From Strobilurus pachycystidiatus (lineage: Eukaryota; Basidiomycota; Agaricomycetes; Agaricales; Physalacriaceae), in NCBI GenBank assembly GCA_019915135.1, contig JAHLMK010000008.1:744001-808000 (forward strand): DNA of 64,000 nucleotides, written 5' to 3'. The notes beneath the pieces are model-generated. The model ran no database searches. It saw nothing but the letters and a program-made list of their open reading frames with translations, and was not told the origin of the DNA. Positions 47,675 through 59,973 of this stretch are shown here, piece by piece. Numbering within the stretch: position 1 is the stretch's first letter; each line of letters starts with the position of its first letter. A program made the translations under genes and the position numbers.

Positions 47675-50069
47675 TCAGGTCTCCTCCTGTGTTGATAGTG
47701 GGATCGGCGTCGCAGTCCCACTTCCCTCTCCCTTAGCCAGCCAGAACAGCTTATTCCTCTCCGCATTCTTACTCCTCGGCTTCGACGACGACCGACTCTT
47801 TGGCTGGGGGAGAACATCCTCATCCTCCCCACTCTCCAGCCCAATACCCGCGGAAAGGATATAATCCCTATCCACGCTCCCATCCTCCTCATCGTCATCA
47901 TCGTCGGTGGTGAACACCGTATCGTCTCGCACCCCGCCCATCCGTCTCCTCTTCGCAGGAGGGCGCTTCCCAATGTCGTAACGGCCACCATCTTCCTCTT
48001 CGTCGTCATCGGATTCTTGGCGTGTTCGTTTCGTTCCAGTGGGGTTGAGCTCATGATCCTCTGAATCAGATCCCTCCACATCGGAGGACGGGTGGGCTTC
48101 CTGTTTTCCGTGGGCCCCATTAACATCAACGTCGTACACCTTCGGTAGAGGTTGAACTTTCATGATCTGATGGAGCTTGCCAGCTTCGTAGACTTCTTGG
48201 ACGACGCGACGATGGTTGATGGTCTGCAACAAGATGATTAGCACCAATTCAATGCTTCATAGATCGAGCTTACATCCTGCGGCACGTTCATGATGCTTGA
48301 AAGTATGCTGAGGTCTGAGGCCTCATACTTCTCCCGCAACCGAACCGCCTCTCCGGACCGCCTAGCATTGATGATCCCCGCCTTGGTGTAGGCAGTTGAT
48401 GTCAAGATGCCGTATGCTCCAGCCATCGTTGCCTTGACTTTGCTGAAGCCAAAAGAGCCAGAGGATATGTCATTCGCTAGAGACCAGTAAGAACTAGATT
48501 CCAAAATGATTCAGAATACAAAACGCACAAGGATCTGCCGGATCTTCAATGCTCAACAGAAGACCTCGCGAGTCATTGAGCCAGCCCCGCTGGCGTTTGC
48601 TGAAATACGTCCCACCGTCACGAACAGAGATGCCAGTCTCGTTATAGTTGAAATAACACCCGTATAGCTCGAAGAACTCCATGACCAGGACACCCAGGTT
48701 CTGGTCGACGTCAATCTCCGCCCGCCGTACCTTGGGATGCATCTGCAAGAAGCTCACGACGAGGCAGACAATTGCATAACTGCCTAGCCCACCAGAGTAA
48801 ACCTCGTTCATACTCCTCTGGCTGAGGAAGAGCTTCGTGATGAGCACAAGGGAGCGCATAGCCAAGGAGCCCTGCATGTCCTTCAGAAAGCCATTCACGA
48901 TGTCGACACCAACAAGCCCGTTCGCCTGGTTGATGCTAACGTCGACGTTGAACATGCCATGGGTAGTGACGAATTTGACGATGGGGACGCGCGCTTTAGC
49001 AATGATGCTAACTCGGTCGGTGATTTTGGCGCGCTTTAGCGTACTGGCAAGAGAATGTAAGACGGATACGCGGTCACTATAGGCCATAGAGTCAGACAGG
49101 ATGACGAGGTCGATATCGCCGGATGGGAGGTATAATTTCGTCGCGTAGCTGCCAAAGGGCTCGACGCGTGCATCGGGGAAGGAAGAGGTAACCGCGTTGC
49201 GTATCTGCTGAACAATGAGTCCCCGTATTTCGTCCTCCTCCTGCGTGGGTGACATCCATTTCGTAAAGGCCTTTACTTCGCGATGCAGCCTTCGCATTCA
49301 AGTTAGATTAAAGTAACAAGTTGGAGGAAGTCGTACACTTCTGTGACATTCTTGCAGTCATCCAGCTCGATGCCGTCGAGCCAGGGTATGCGATGGTTCG
49401 TATAGCGCGCTGAGCGGGGTTCGTACTTTGTGCGCTCTTGACGCCGTCTTTCTTCGCGGTCCCGACTGCGTTGGCGAGGCTTTCCACGGTCCCACTCTCG
49501 CTCTTCCCGTCCTATGCACAACGCATTAGTGGCACAATTCCATGGAGGTAAGGGTAGCACACTTTTCTCCGGCTCTGCTGGTTTCTCTTTTTCATCGTCG
49601 TCCGTATCGTCGAAACCAATGAAATCAGCGCCAATCCCAGAGCTAGCCGGTGGTGGCGGCTCTGACAGCCTTTCCTTGTCTACTTTTCGAATGAGAACGA
49701 TGACAACACAGATGTGTGTGTTTGCATACCTTTTCGCTTCTCTTTCCTCCTTGCTTTTCTAGCTTGCCTGTCCGACTCGTCCTCCGACTGACGCTTTCGC
49801 TTTTCTCGCCTGTTATCGTCCGAGTCGGCAAGACTCACGAAATCAACGCCAATGGCAAAATCGGCACCGTTAGCGTCGTCGTTGTCCTTCTCCTTGCGTT
49901 TCCTGCGCCGTGTTTTTCTCTCAGAGCTGGGCTCCTTGGGCGCTTCGAGCTTCGTCCTCGATGAAGAGGCAACATTGTTCTCCGCCGGCGCCGGCGTCAC
50001 GACTGGCTTGCTCGGCAGCGTCAGGTAGTCCTTGACGCGATCTCGTTTGATTTTTGGCCTGTTCGACAT
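47675..50069 (-). CDS. TRF4/PAPD5-type non-canonical poly(A) polymerase
   Basis: MSNRPKIKRDRVKDYLTLPS (ATG 50069) begins a long charged N-terminus (RKTRRRKRKEKD, RKARRKEKRK). After HREVKAFTKWMSP comes the nucleotidyltransferase core GSYATKLYLPSGDIDLVI with the GS motif and the DxD pair, then VPIVKFVTTHGMFNVDVSIN (third Asp) and the PAP-associated region (YSGGLGSYAIVCLVVSFLQM; DPADP joined to NDIS). An acidic Ser-rich tail ends PLSTQEET. This is the catalytic subunit type of the TRAMP complex, which adds short poly(A) tails to nuclear RNAs for exosome decay. It starts only 56 bp from the divergent family X copy 3 start. Confidence 0.9.
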
Positions 50070-50125
50070 AATGGGCAGAAGAGAGTTATGTCATCCCACG
50101 TGGCTCAGTTCACCCTTTTGCCCTC
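50070..50125. promoter_or_regulatory. 56-bp bidirectional start region with a CACGTG E-box
   Basis: The start codons of the poly(A) polymerase (50069) and family X copy 3 (50126) face apart across 56 bp. A palindromic CACGTG lies at 50098-50103. Confidence 0.6.
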
Positions 50126-51532
50126 ATGACCCCAAAGACACCGACACTGAAGCGCCCCTTGGATTGTGAGGACGGGGTCGGTCTCTACCGTGACACCCCC
50201 TTCAAAAAGCCGAAGACTGAGAAACCACAGGAAGACTCGGATGATGATTCCGAGGTCGAGATTGTCTACGAAGAGGTACGTTCAGTTCAAGGCCCCTCTG
50301 CCGACTGAACATCGACGCATTCAAAGCGAGGATTGACCCTAGGGCAGAACAGTAGGCAGCCTCAACGGGCTGCCTGGTCCATGGACAGGCTCATCCATGA
50401 GAGGAACGTTGCGTTGAGTTTCGCGACGGACATCAGTGTCCCGAAGCATCATGCTACCTCCGTGCCAAACACTCCCGTCAAGGGTCCCAATGGTAGGCGC
50501 TGGCGGAGTCCTTCAGTTGAGATTCTCGATGATAGATATAACCGCCCACCTGCTACAAGCCCTTCCCGAGGCATAAATCTCGCCAAGTCTAGGAAGCAGG
50601 TTCAGAATGGTGTTGCCGTTCTCGACCTCACTGTCGATGAGGACGATACGAGACCGCCCGTGGCTTCTTCATTCATTTCGTCTGGCAAAAATGACCCCAC
50701 GGTGCAGTCGAAGAGCATTGTTGCTGATGTCACCTTGATATCTGACGACGACGAGTCTGACGAGGACAAGGATGAGAACGGGAACGATAGGAGACAGCCC
50801 GTGGCCTCTACCTCCTCTGCCCCCCAGCAAAGCACAGTTAGTGCACCCGATGCCAGGCCACTGGCCCAGAAGCCTACCGGCAAACGCTCAACCAAGACCG
50901 AGCTCAAAGCTGCCTGGATGGACTGGTGCCGTATTCATGCATGGCGCGGCCACTGTACAGCTGAAGAGGGTTGCGAGGTCGTATATGGCTCAGCCGGTCC
51001 GTGCTTCTACACAGTTCTGGCCACCTTTTCTGATGTCGCCTACTATAGCCATGAAGTACTTCAGCCTCAAGGACTTTGAGATGCTCACAGTGCCGTCTTA
51101 CAAAACAAACAACAGGTATCATCCAAACGCAGATTCGCATCTATATCCGCGCTTGATGCTGGCCGACATCGCCTATCGCAAGGCCGCCGCGTTGGCTGAC
51201 ATACCTGGGGCGCTAGATAAGCCTAAGGCGGCTACAGAAGATCATGTGTTGTCTGAAGGCAAGAAGCTCTTCGATGCTGAGTACGCGCACGTTCCTCTTG
51301 CTCCAACCCACCTCATTATTCTTGTAGCTTGAAAGTCAAAGAGGACAATGTGCATACGAGGCGCAGGCAGGAGAAAGCAGAGGGAACAAGAAGGATAGGT
51401 GATAGAGTGTCGAGGACAAAACCTCAGGTCCACGTTATTGTTCGGGGCACTAAACGTCGACCTCCCTTGTGTCATCGGCCGGGCTGTGTATGCGACTGCA
51501 TGTACTTCAAAAGAAGGAAAAAGTCTACCTGA
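50126..51532 (+). CDS. Uncharacterised family X protein, copy 3, rich in SUMO-interacting-like motifs
   Basis: MTPKTPTLKRPLDCED (ATG 50126) closely follows copy 2, including DDSEVEIVYEE. Further hydrophobic-plus-acidic motifs are PSVEILDDRY, VAVLDLTVDEDD and DVTLISDDDESDED. The core KAAWMDWCRIHAW, an intron, MKYFSLKDFEMLTVPSY, ADIAYRKAAALADIPGALD and EGKKLFDAE follows, with introns where copies 1 and 2 have them, then RVSRTKPQVHVIVRG and the Cys tail CHRPGCVCDCMYF. Four SUMO-interacting-like motifs make it the best candidate in the window for polySUMO binding. Function unknown; probably nuclear. Confidence 0.74.
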
Positions 51533-51669
51533 TCTGTGTATACGGTCGGTACATGTTCTGTACTGTCTACTCTTGGTACATGATCTGTAATATACGCGAT
51601 GTGAAACATGTCCAACGTACATCCCGTAAACTCGACTTGCGCAAAATGGAACCCGCCAGTAACAGCTAC

Positions 51670-53832
51670 TTACACAAAGTTCTCAGATGCCGCCACAATC
51701 CTCTCTACTCCCGGGAATCGGGGCTCGAACTTGCATTTGAAAGGATAGGGATGCCTGGTATGAAATCGTTACCACAACACTTGACGATGGCAGTCATTGG
51801 ACGCGACGTACGTTAGAATAGAGTCTCCAAAAGCCATCTCATCCACTTCGATGTCCTTCCCGTCCTTATCTTGCGCAGGACAGATTCGGAATGCCCATAA
51901 CAGGCTGGCTATGGCAATGAACGCAGTGTTGACACCAAGGTGACGGCCTGGGCAGATACTTTTGAGGAGTACGTACGCGTCAGAGGTCGTGTGGAACGCG
52001 TGGAATGGACGTCGACGTACCGTCGACCGAAACCGAAAGCACCGGTTTCGGTGGGATCGGGTTCGGGGTCGGGACCCATGAACCTCTCAGGTTCGAAGGC
52101 CGCTGCATTGTGATATAATCTTTCGTCGTGTAAAATGGCCCTGGGAGTGGTATCGTGAGCCACTGAGCAGTCTAAGCAGAGTCGAGAGACAAGATTACCA
52201 GGTGTTAGGAAAGACAACAGCGCCTGAAGATTGACTTTCAGCCTCATAATCAAGACGAGGTGTATTTGGCTCACCGCGGGGGATAGCAAATCCCTCGTAA
52301 ACATCATCAGTGCTAGCGGCGTGGGGGACACCTTTCACGTCCATATGAGCTTCAGCCGTGCCACACTCTTGGCATCACATACCAATAGGAAGAACAGGCC
52401 GCCATCTCATAGTCTCGAGAAGGATTGCAAAGACATAGGGCAGGTTGGCCTTATCCTCGAAGTTAGGAAGCCTATCTCTACCGACGACAGCATCCAGCTC
52501 TTTCTGTGCCCGGATCTGCACTTCTGGGTTCTTTAGCATCGCGAGGATCGCGGTGAGAACAGCAGAAACAGTCTATAGAGGTCATAAGCAAGGTTATACC
52601 ATGATGACAACAGAGGAGGTCACGGTGTCTGCTCCGGCTGCGAAGCGTTCAATCAGTGAGTCCATCCGAAGGCGGAAGGCATGGCGGCTCACCAGCGAAC
52701 GCAACTGCAGCGGAGGTTTTGATGACCTCCAAGAAATTGTCGTTCTTGTTTTCTTCTTGCATCTTCTCCAAGTTCAGTGACACGAAAGATGGGACTTCAG
52801 TATGCTGTCACTTGGATGATATGCAAGGGTCCTGAGAGAAAGATGAGCTCCGAACCTTCTTGAAAAGCGCCTCGAACGGTCGTTCGACCATAGCATTCGA
52901 ATCGTTTGTGGCAGTTTCTGCTGTCCTTTTGAACGAGGCGAAGGGAAACCATGCTGGTACATTGGTCTCAACATCACGTACGTCGTAGAGGTTGGCGAAA
53001 TCGCTTACGAGGTATGTGTCTGAGGAAAGGCATATAGTCGACAACATAAGCACCTGGAATCAAGGCGTATAATGCAGTCCGAAAGGCACGGTCTATCAGG
53101 TCTATGTGCTGGTCATTGGCACCTTGTGAGTCGAAACCATATGTGATGCGCAAGATAATCGAGCCAGTGTGACTGTTGATTGGACTAAATGCATTCGCTC
53201 ATGCTGATGAACAAAGAACGTACTTCCGAACGTGCTTGAAGAAGTTGTCTGGCGTGTCAAGCATGAATTGCAAGAAGCTAACGGTGGCCTTCATCTGGAT
53301 TGGATAAAACTCGGACGAATGGTTGTCACTGAAGTGTTGCTGGAACACCCTGCGGTGAATTCTGTCAAAACTCACAATCAGCATGCGAAGTTCATCGATA
53401 AGACAAGTAGCTGACCGCCATTCCTCCGAGTAGCGCATCAAACCAAAGTTCCATCGTTTCCAGCCCATGAGTTCGTTTGCCATGTAGAATGCTGTATGTG
53501 CATGATTAGGATCATCAATGCCTGTATGCGATACGTAGCTCACAGGGACGGTCCGAGTAGATTAATGATCTCTTGTCGAGGAGCTCCTTTGCAATGTCAA
53601 AAGAGTTGACGATAACGAAGACCTGTCCTAGGACTGTGTACGAGAAGAGATCCCCATAGGTAGCACGCCACTCAGTGTACGCCAAAGCTGCGTAATGCAG
53701 AGGGCGGTTGAAGAGCATGCCGACCAGAGGTAGACCTTTGGGACCAGGGGGGAGAGGAAGAGATCGTCGTGAACGGACATACAAAATGAGAATCAAAGCT
53801 AGGGCCACAGCAGCGAGGTGTGTGTGTTCCAT
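51670..53832 (-). CDS. Cytochrome P450
   Basis: MEHTHLAAVALALILILYVR (ATG 53832) is a membrane anchor followed by the hinge PLPPGPKGLPLVG. The I-helix is AGADTVTSS, the K-helix pair ETMRW (ExxR), and the heme loop FGFGRR joined to ICPGRHLG, giving FxxGxRxCxG. The C-terminus is HPYPFKCKFEPRFP...SENFV with TAA at 51670. About ten introns are needed, all in frame. The arrangement matches ER-bound class II monooxygenases, close to the basidiomycete O-methylsterigmatocystin-oxidoreductase-like group. The substrate cannot be read and no secondary-metabolite genes lie beside it. Confidence 0.9.
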
Positions 53833-54436
53833 CGCAACACGCTGACGTGCTGTCCATTGGAGAGTGCCCTTTTATTGCGCACAAGATCACTAATGGGAAG
53901 CCAAAGAACACGAAAGAACTCCCGCGCTGTCTGTTACGACGAATCGGGGCTCTCAGGCAAGGTCTGTCAATAACTGAATTGAAACTCGCAGGAGCTCCAA
54001 GGAGACAGCCAAAATGTTGGTCGTCTCGGAGCTAGATAAGACGTGCGATTGGTCCTTCAGAGTTGGAAAAGAAAAAACCATGGATGAACTACAGGCGATA
54101 ACGTACGTTGATCGAACGGAGACTGCAAGCGCCGGAGACATTCTGCTGCTCCTCCTTCGTCGCATCGGCACAACATGCGCCGGGTGCAATCAATGAATCG
54201 ATAGCTGGCACCGGATGTTGAACGTTGGACCTTGGATGTTTAAACCTGTAGCTTATTGAAGGAATGCAAAGGAACGGGTATAGTAGATAGATTGTACATT
54301 GATTGGAAAAAAGATGGATAAGCAAGAATAACGAAACGCACAGCGAAGCGAGAGAACAAAGCGATTAGTAGTACTTCCTTTCCAGTCATGAATCCGATAC
54401 AACTCGCAGAGTGATGATACAACGGCGACACAGGGT
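53833..54436. other. Intergenic
   Basis: It lies upstream of the P450 and downstream of chitin synthase. Nothing specific was seen. Confidence 0.45.
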
Positions 54437-57400
54437 TTAGTGGCCGAAAAGTCGGAATATGAGGTAGAGCAACGAGCCTGTAAATCGAATGGCAGATAAG
54501 CCAGCCCTACAAGACGTGTTAGGCGACTCGTATCGTCAAATGATATGAATGACACATACAACGCCCAGAACAGGAACGTCAGGTATGGGTTGAAGGCCGA
54601 ACCAGTACCGGTGTCGACATGATCAGCAACCCACTCTGTGAAAGCGGTCGACGTGAAGACAACGATCATGAGCCTAAGGAAGAATGAGAAGATGCCACAG
54701 AGAAGAGTCTTCGTGAACTCGTACATGTTCGAACCAACCCAGGCTAGCACGACGTTTGTTCGGCTGTTCCTGTCATGATCAGCCTGCTTCGTCGCCGCGT
54801 CTCGATGTTCTTTCTCTTCGGCAGGTTTGTGCCTCAAAGAGTTCTTCGCCGCCGTCCAGAGCTGATCTACGTCCTCACGAGCGGTAGGGATCTCGACCTC
54901 CATGAACTCCTTGCCATCTTCGCCCTTGACTTTCTTTGCACCTCCCAGATCCTTAGCGGAGCCGTTGTCACCCTTCGTACCCCAAGTGACATCGTGGAGG
55001 TTGCACATGGCGTACATCACTACCAGTGATTGAGCACGGGCACGACTTTGAGGAAGAGGGGGGACATACTGAGGATATTGACGTCTGGACATCGCGATAG
55101 AAGCTAGATAAGCTTACGCAAAGTACGGAGCCAGGAGAGACTTACAAGACGGAAGGAAGAACATGTACTGGATGAAACTAGTAAACATGTGCCATGGCTC
55201 GAAGTGCATGAACGAGCCGACGAAGTAGAGACCGTAGGTTGCCACTAAAGAAATAACGATATCCTGGAGGGCAGGTGTCGACTTGACAAGTCTGGTGGGC
55301 GTCGTCAGATACGGAATGCAACGGTAGAACAGAGTCCTAAACGTACGCGGGGAAGTCCGACCAGCCTTCGAGAGTATGGGGCACGTTGAGGTATACAGTC
55401 CATGCAGCACACCACAGAGTGATAACATTGCACAGCCCAAACAGGACTATAGCCAGGACATATGTCCACTTCGAACCCTGGGGCCGGTTACCGAGAGAAC
55501 AGACCAAGACCAAGAAGAGTAAAGCGATATAGAGCTTCAAGAAAACTTCGAACACGGTCACACCGGCATTCTCACTCAAAAAGTTGAATGCGTCCGTGTC
55601 TGTGTCCGCGGTAGCTGAGGAAACCAACTGATGGAGCCGTCAATGCGCGAAATTTACAGGAAAGATTGTGACACGTACGAAGAAGAAGGCGAGGTAGAAG
55701 TTGGCGAGGGACGTCCAGGTGAAAATTAGTTGTACCGCATTATAGATGAACTCGACCATGAGTATAATTTTCCTGAAGAAGTTCTGTCCAGATGTCCAGA
55801 TCCTGAACCAGAAGACGGTAGCGTGGATGGAGGCAAACAACGACCCGTTCAACCATCGCCGGCGCTGTGAGATGAACTCGGCAACGGTGGTGGGTACATC
55901 CGTGGAAGCCTTGGCACTCTTAACATATTTGAGCGTCCATCCCTCGCGTTTCTTGGTGACGATCTCGAAGCACAGGATACGATCCTCGGCGAGGTACATG
56001 TTCCTCTCGAAGAGACCTGCATCGCTAGACGATCCGTGCATCGCCTCGCCCTTGAAGTACGATGCCAACGGTCCTTTGCCATCAGGCCCATTCTGCAGCG
56101 CCTTGTATCGGTAGGCACTGAAGGCACCGGGCAGCACACTGATGTATCCGAACACGCTCTCCAAAGGTTTGTCGAGGATATTGGAGATCTTGTACTCGAA
56201 GTTCTGCGACGCAGCAAGGGGACTCGTCAGGAGGAGTGAGCAGCCACGACCGGTGTCGACACAAATTCTGGGAGAGATCAATTAGTTGATTTGGCGAAGA
56301 GCGAACAGAAGTAGACGCACTCTCCGCAGGCGCCGCCAACATAAGAGTGCTTGTCAAAGCATTTCCACAGTTCGTAGATTGACGTGCCAGTAGGTTTAGT
56401 TCCGACGTCCAGGAGGATACAGACGTTGGGCTTGATCAGTGGTCCAAAGGCATTGAAGAACCATCGATGACTGTTGAGCTTCTTCTTGTTCTGCTCTTTG
56501 AGGCAGAACAGGATTTGTACCGGACAAGTTCCCTGTCCTACCTCGCCAGTGTCGGTGACAATCACGCTGGAGGTGTACTCGAAGATATGCGCAGTCACGT
56601 CTTTGCCTCCGACAGAGTCCTTGGCGATACCGTCTTGATAAACACCCATCTGCCCGCGATCATGAGCACAAGATAGGGGGCGGGGTAATTGCTAAACGAG
56701 CGCACCAAGCTGAGGACTTGCAGCGTCCGCTTGTTGACTTTGTTTCGGCCATCGGACACGACACAGACGACGACCTTCTTCCAGCCATCCGGCCCCCACA
56801 TCTTTGACTTGCTCCTGCTACACAAATGTGCGATGTTCTTGATAACGCTGTGCTTGAGAGTTAGCACACGGCACAGTTCAGGCACATCAAGGGCAGAGGA
56901 ACACACTCACGCGTTCATCGTCTTGCAAAACAGTATCTCGTCCTCGTTGTACATGGTCATGACAATGAAAAGTTCCGTCTGTCGGCCCAGGAGGTATGGT
57001 CGGAGTGAATATCGCGAACTCAGAAAGTCATCCGGGTCGCATGTGGCGGCCGTGTAGCGCATCTTGGTCATTTCCTCTTCGCGCGACCTATTCGAGGGCA
57101 CGATGTGCGTCGGGACGTCGATGTCGAGAACGAGATTGCCCTGGAAAAGCTCGACTTGACGCACAGAACGGCGCTTGAGCATCTTCTCCTTCGCAACGGA
57201 ATATCCCGCGCTGCTTGGGTGGTGATACATGCCCGGACGGGCCTGCGGGGGATAGTTCTGCTGAGGCTGGTAGGGCATCGTAGGCACGGGCGGGGCGGGC
57301 TGGCTCATTTCGTACGGGGCGAGATGGGCTTGGGAGCCAGCATAGCTGCTGGTGAAGGACTTGGCGGACTTTGTTTCCCAGTTTGAGTGCTGGTCGTATT

Positions 57401-57560
57401 CGTCGTAGCCATTGTGTTGCACAGGGGGATAGTCGGCAACACCTGTGTTGCCGTAGTGCGGAGAGTGGGGCGCCTGGTTCTGGTAGGCGTCCTGGCCAGC
57501 ATGATAGTTGGGTACCGGCTGCGAGTAGAAGGAATCGGGATTTGGTTGGCGGTATGCCAT
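54437..57560 (-). CDS. Chitin synthase, division 1 (class I-III)
   Basis: [20 protein letters not shown] (ATG 57560) opens a Pro/Tyr/Gln-rich N-terminus, then the chitin-synthase N-domain [19 protein letters not shown] and [13 protein letters not shown]. The GT2 core has [35 protein letters not shown], the catalytic AEDRILCFE and QRRRWLNGS. Six or so transmembrane segments follow, for example [19 protein letters not shown] and [20 protein letters not shown]. The end, reached through an intron GTTGTA...TGTAG, is [14 protein letters not shown]. It makes beta-1,4-GlcNAc chains at the plasma membrane. The Pro-rich start and the lack of a myosin domain exclude classes V-VII. Confidence 0.93.
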
Positions 57561-59973
57561 GTCTTGCCGACTGATTGGCGGCTTGCGCTAGACGTTTGGT
57601 GAAGAGAGTGGACGGGCAGTGTTGACCCAAAAGGAGTGGAGCAGTCGGTCGGGATGGGAGATATGGTGGTAGACAAGGTCAGGATATTGCTTCCCACGTG
57701 CCGTGCATTACCACCGATCTTGGGTTCATCACATTGACAGTCTGCACTGAGTCTGCACTGGATGGATTCGTTGGAATGGCGAGTACACGGGCATTCGTAG
57801 AAGGAAGATACAGCTAGCTTTATATTTTGCCGTTGGACTTATAAGTAAGCGCGCACATCCCTTCACGGCCACCCTTGGCCGCCTATTCATACTGTCGTCT
57901 CGAAAGATCGAAGACATCTCTGCGTTTGATGACCAGAAGATTCATCCTAGCGACGGAGACCAGAAGATTTGATCATCTCCCACTTGTTGGAAATCTACAT
58001 AACGGTTTCCGTTGGTGGCAACTGCTCGACATCTCTAGAGCAATGGCCCTCCTTCACAGGCGCGTGAGAGCGACAGCGAAGGCGATTCAAGGAAGGACCG
58101 GCAATGGGCAGCGACTGCCCATGATGGATCCGTCGGCAGGCAGATGGCCACCAATGGTATCATGCAAGTGAACCATGTTCGTTGTCCATCTCGGGGGAGG
58201 GTGTTCGCACAATTGTTTCCGAGATCCGAAAGGCTCTAATCAGAACAATGGGGAGGCCCCGAGAGATGGGTGGAGGACGTCCGGAATGAAGCCTGGACAG
58301 ATCGGACCAGCGGACCGAGTCAGGGCGGCCAGATTGAGGCTGTGCTACACCGTGCAACGCATTTCCGACTGCCCCGAACTCAACTTCGCGGCCAGAGCGT
58401 GGCGGATCTAGAGCTAGAACATCATGACAAGATAGAAAACATGTTCGAGACACCACATACACGCGATGCTCGATAGTTTCATATTCGAAAACGATCTTCC
58501 AAGTTCCAACACACCGGCCGCCCCCACAATCGACAACGAACCGACAAAACACCTTATATATGCGCTCACGATGCGCTTCATATGAAATGAAGTCTACCTT
58601 GAATAGGCATAGATGATATGCAGAGCCTGCAGGCGAAATTCCGATCTGAGTGTGTCATACATTTGACCCGCTTGAGCAAATTCGAGTAAGCACGTAGAAG
58701 ATTTAGCGTTTCGGAGGCGACGACAAGAAGTCTCCGTGAAACGTCAAAACAAGGGTCAGTGAGTAGTTCAAATGCCCGAGTCCAGCGGACGGAGAGGATT
58801 GGCTCGGAACACGCCAATGACAGCAGACAGCCAAGCCGGCGGGAAACACGAATCACCGCACGCGCGTACCATGAGGTTTGGCCAGAGCCGCAGCATATTA
58901 GGCGAAATGGGAGTTGAGGCACATGAGCCGGCAGTTGAACTTCCTGGCGAGATTGACAACAGATGCAGTAAGTACAGGTGATGAATGACGTCTGGCGCTC
59001 TGAATTCACAAAGTCGAGAGGACCGGAAGGTTATGACGAGGGCTGAGACGACATGAACGTCATAGGGTCAGTAGACTACTCGGAGACGATGAGATAGCGC
59101 TCACACGTCGCATGCAGGTTGGGCGTAAGATAGAGATCAGTAGAACCTAGACCTGAGCTGAGCATGTTGGACGACGAGTCGGGTACCGATGGAAGAGACG
59201 AGGGGGAGCAGTGGGTTCGCGGTCTGGTTCCTCGAAAGGGAGAAGGCCGGCGCAATGTGGGCTGTTACACCGGAGGAGAGGGAACAAGTTGGGTTATAGT
59301 AGAAGAGGTGGGTCATGTGAGGCGGAGTGCGCTTGTTTCGCCAGAGCCTAAGCCTTAGCAACAGAGAAAGAGCTCAGTGTTAGCTTCATTGGAGAGTACA
59401 CAGCACGAGACGAGCAGCCACCGCGTCCAGGTGGCTCACATTGACCGACTCGGAGGAAAAGAAGGCGCCCCAGCAGGCCCTGGCCGGATCAAAGGCTGAG
59501 TTTGAAAGTGCCGACTGCCTTGAAGAGGGCTCCTTGTTCCAACACTCTCCAGCTTTTATAAACGACTCCACCTCTGCCACTTTCCCCTCCGCGTCTCCGT
59601 CTCTTTTTCATCCCTTTTTCTTCACTGGTGAGTCCTGCTCGCCGTCGCTTGATTTCCTGCGCTCCGGCCAGGCTGTAGGGCATCGCACCATCTTTGTCAT
59701 CCTGTGGTGGCACCTCGCACTCGAGCCATGCGACATGCGCAGAAACGATTGCATCAGATGTCCTGAGGACGAGCTCACGGCGGTGGGCCAGAAGCGCGGC
59801 CCCTGCCTCGCCCGCCGGCTCCTCGTTCGGGTCTACAGCATCTGGTTACGTGTTGTTCCTCGCCGCCACCAGCCCTTCGCCGGCCCATTTCGCCTGCCAC
59901 AATCTCTCCCTTTTACCATCACCACCGCTAACAAATCCTCTTCCAGCATCTCTCCTCCCTTCTCCTCTAACCG
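57561..59973. other. 2.4-kb stretch without a recognised gene
   Basis: Divergent promoters for chitin synthase and casein kinase I should lie here. Open frames at 57875-58171, 58578-59009 and 59441-60076 lack family features and good starts. A regulatory or noncoding transcript is possible but unsupported. Confidence 0.4.

Noticed and set aside
55470..55500. tRNA B-box-like TTCGAACCC
   Set aside because: It lies in chitin synthase coding sequence and has no matching A-box or cloverleaf arms.
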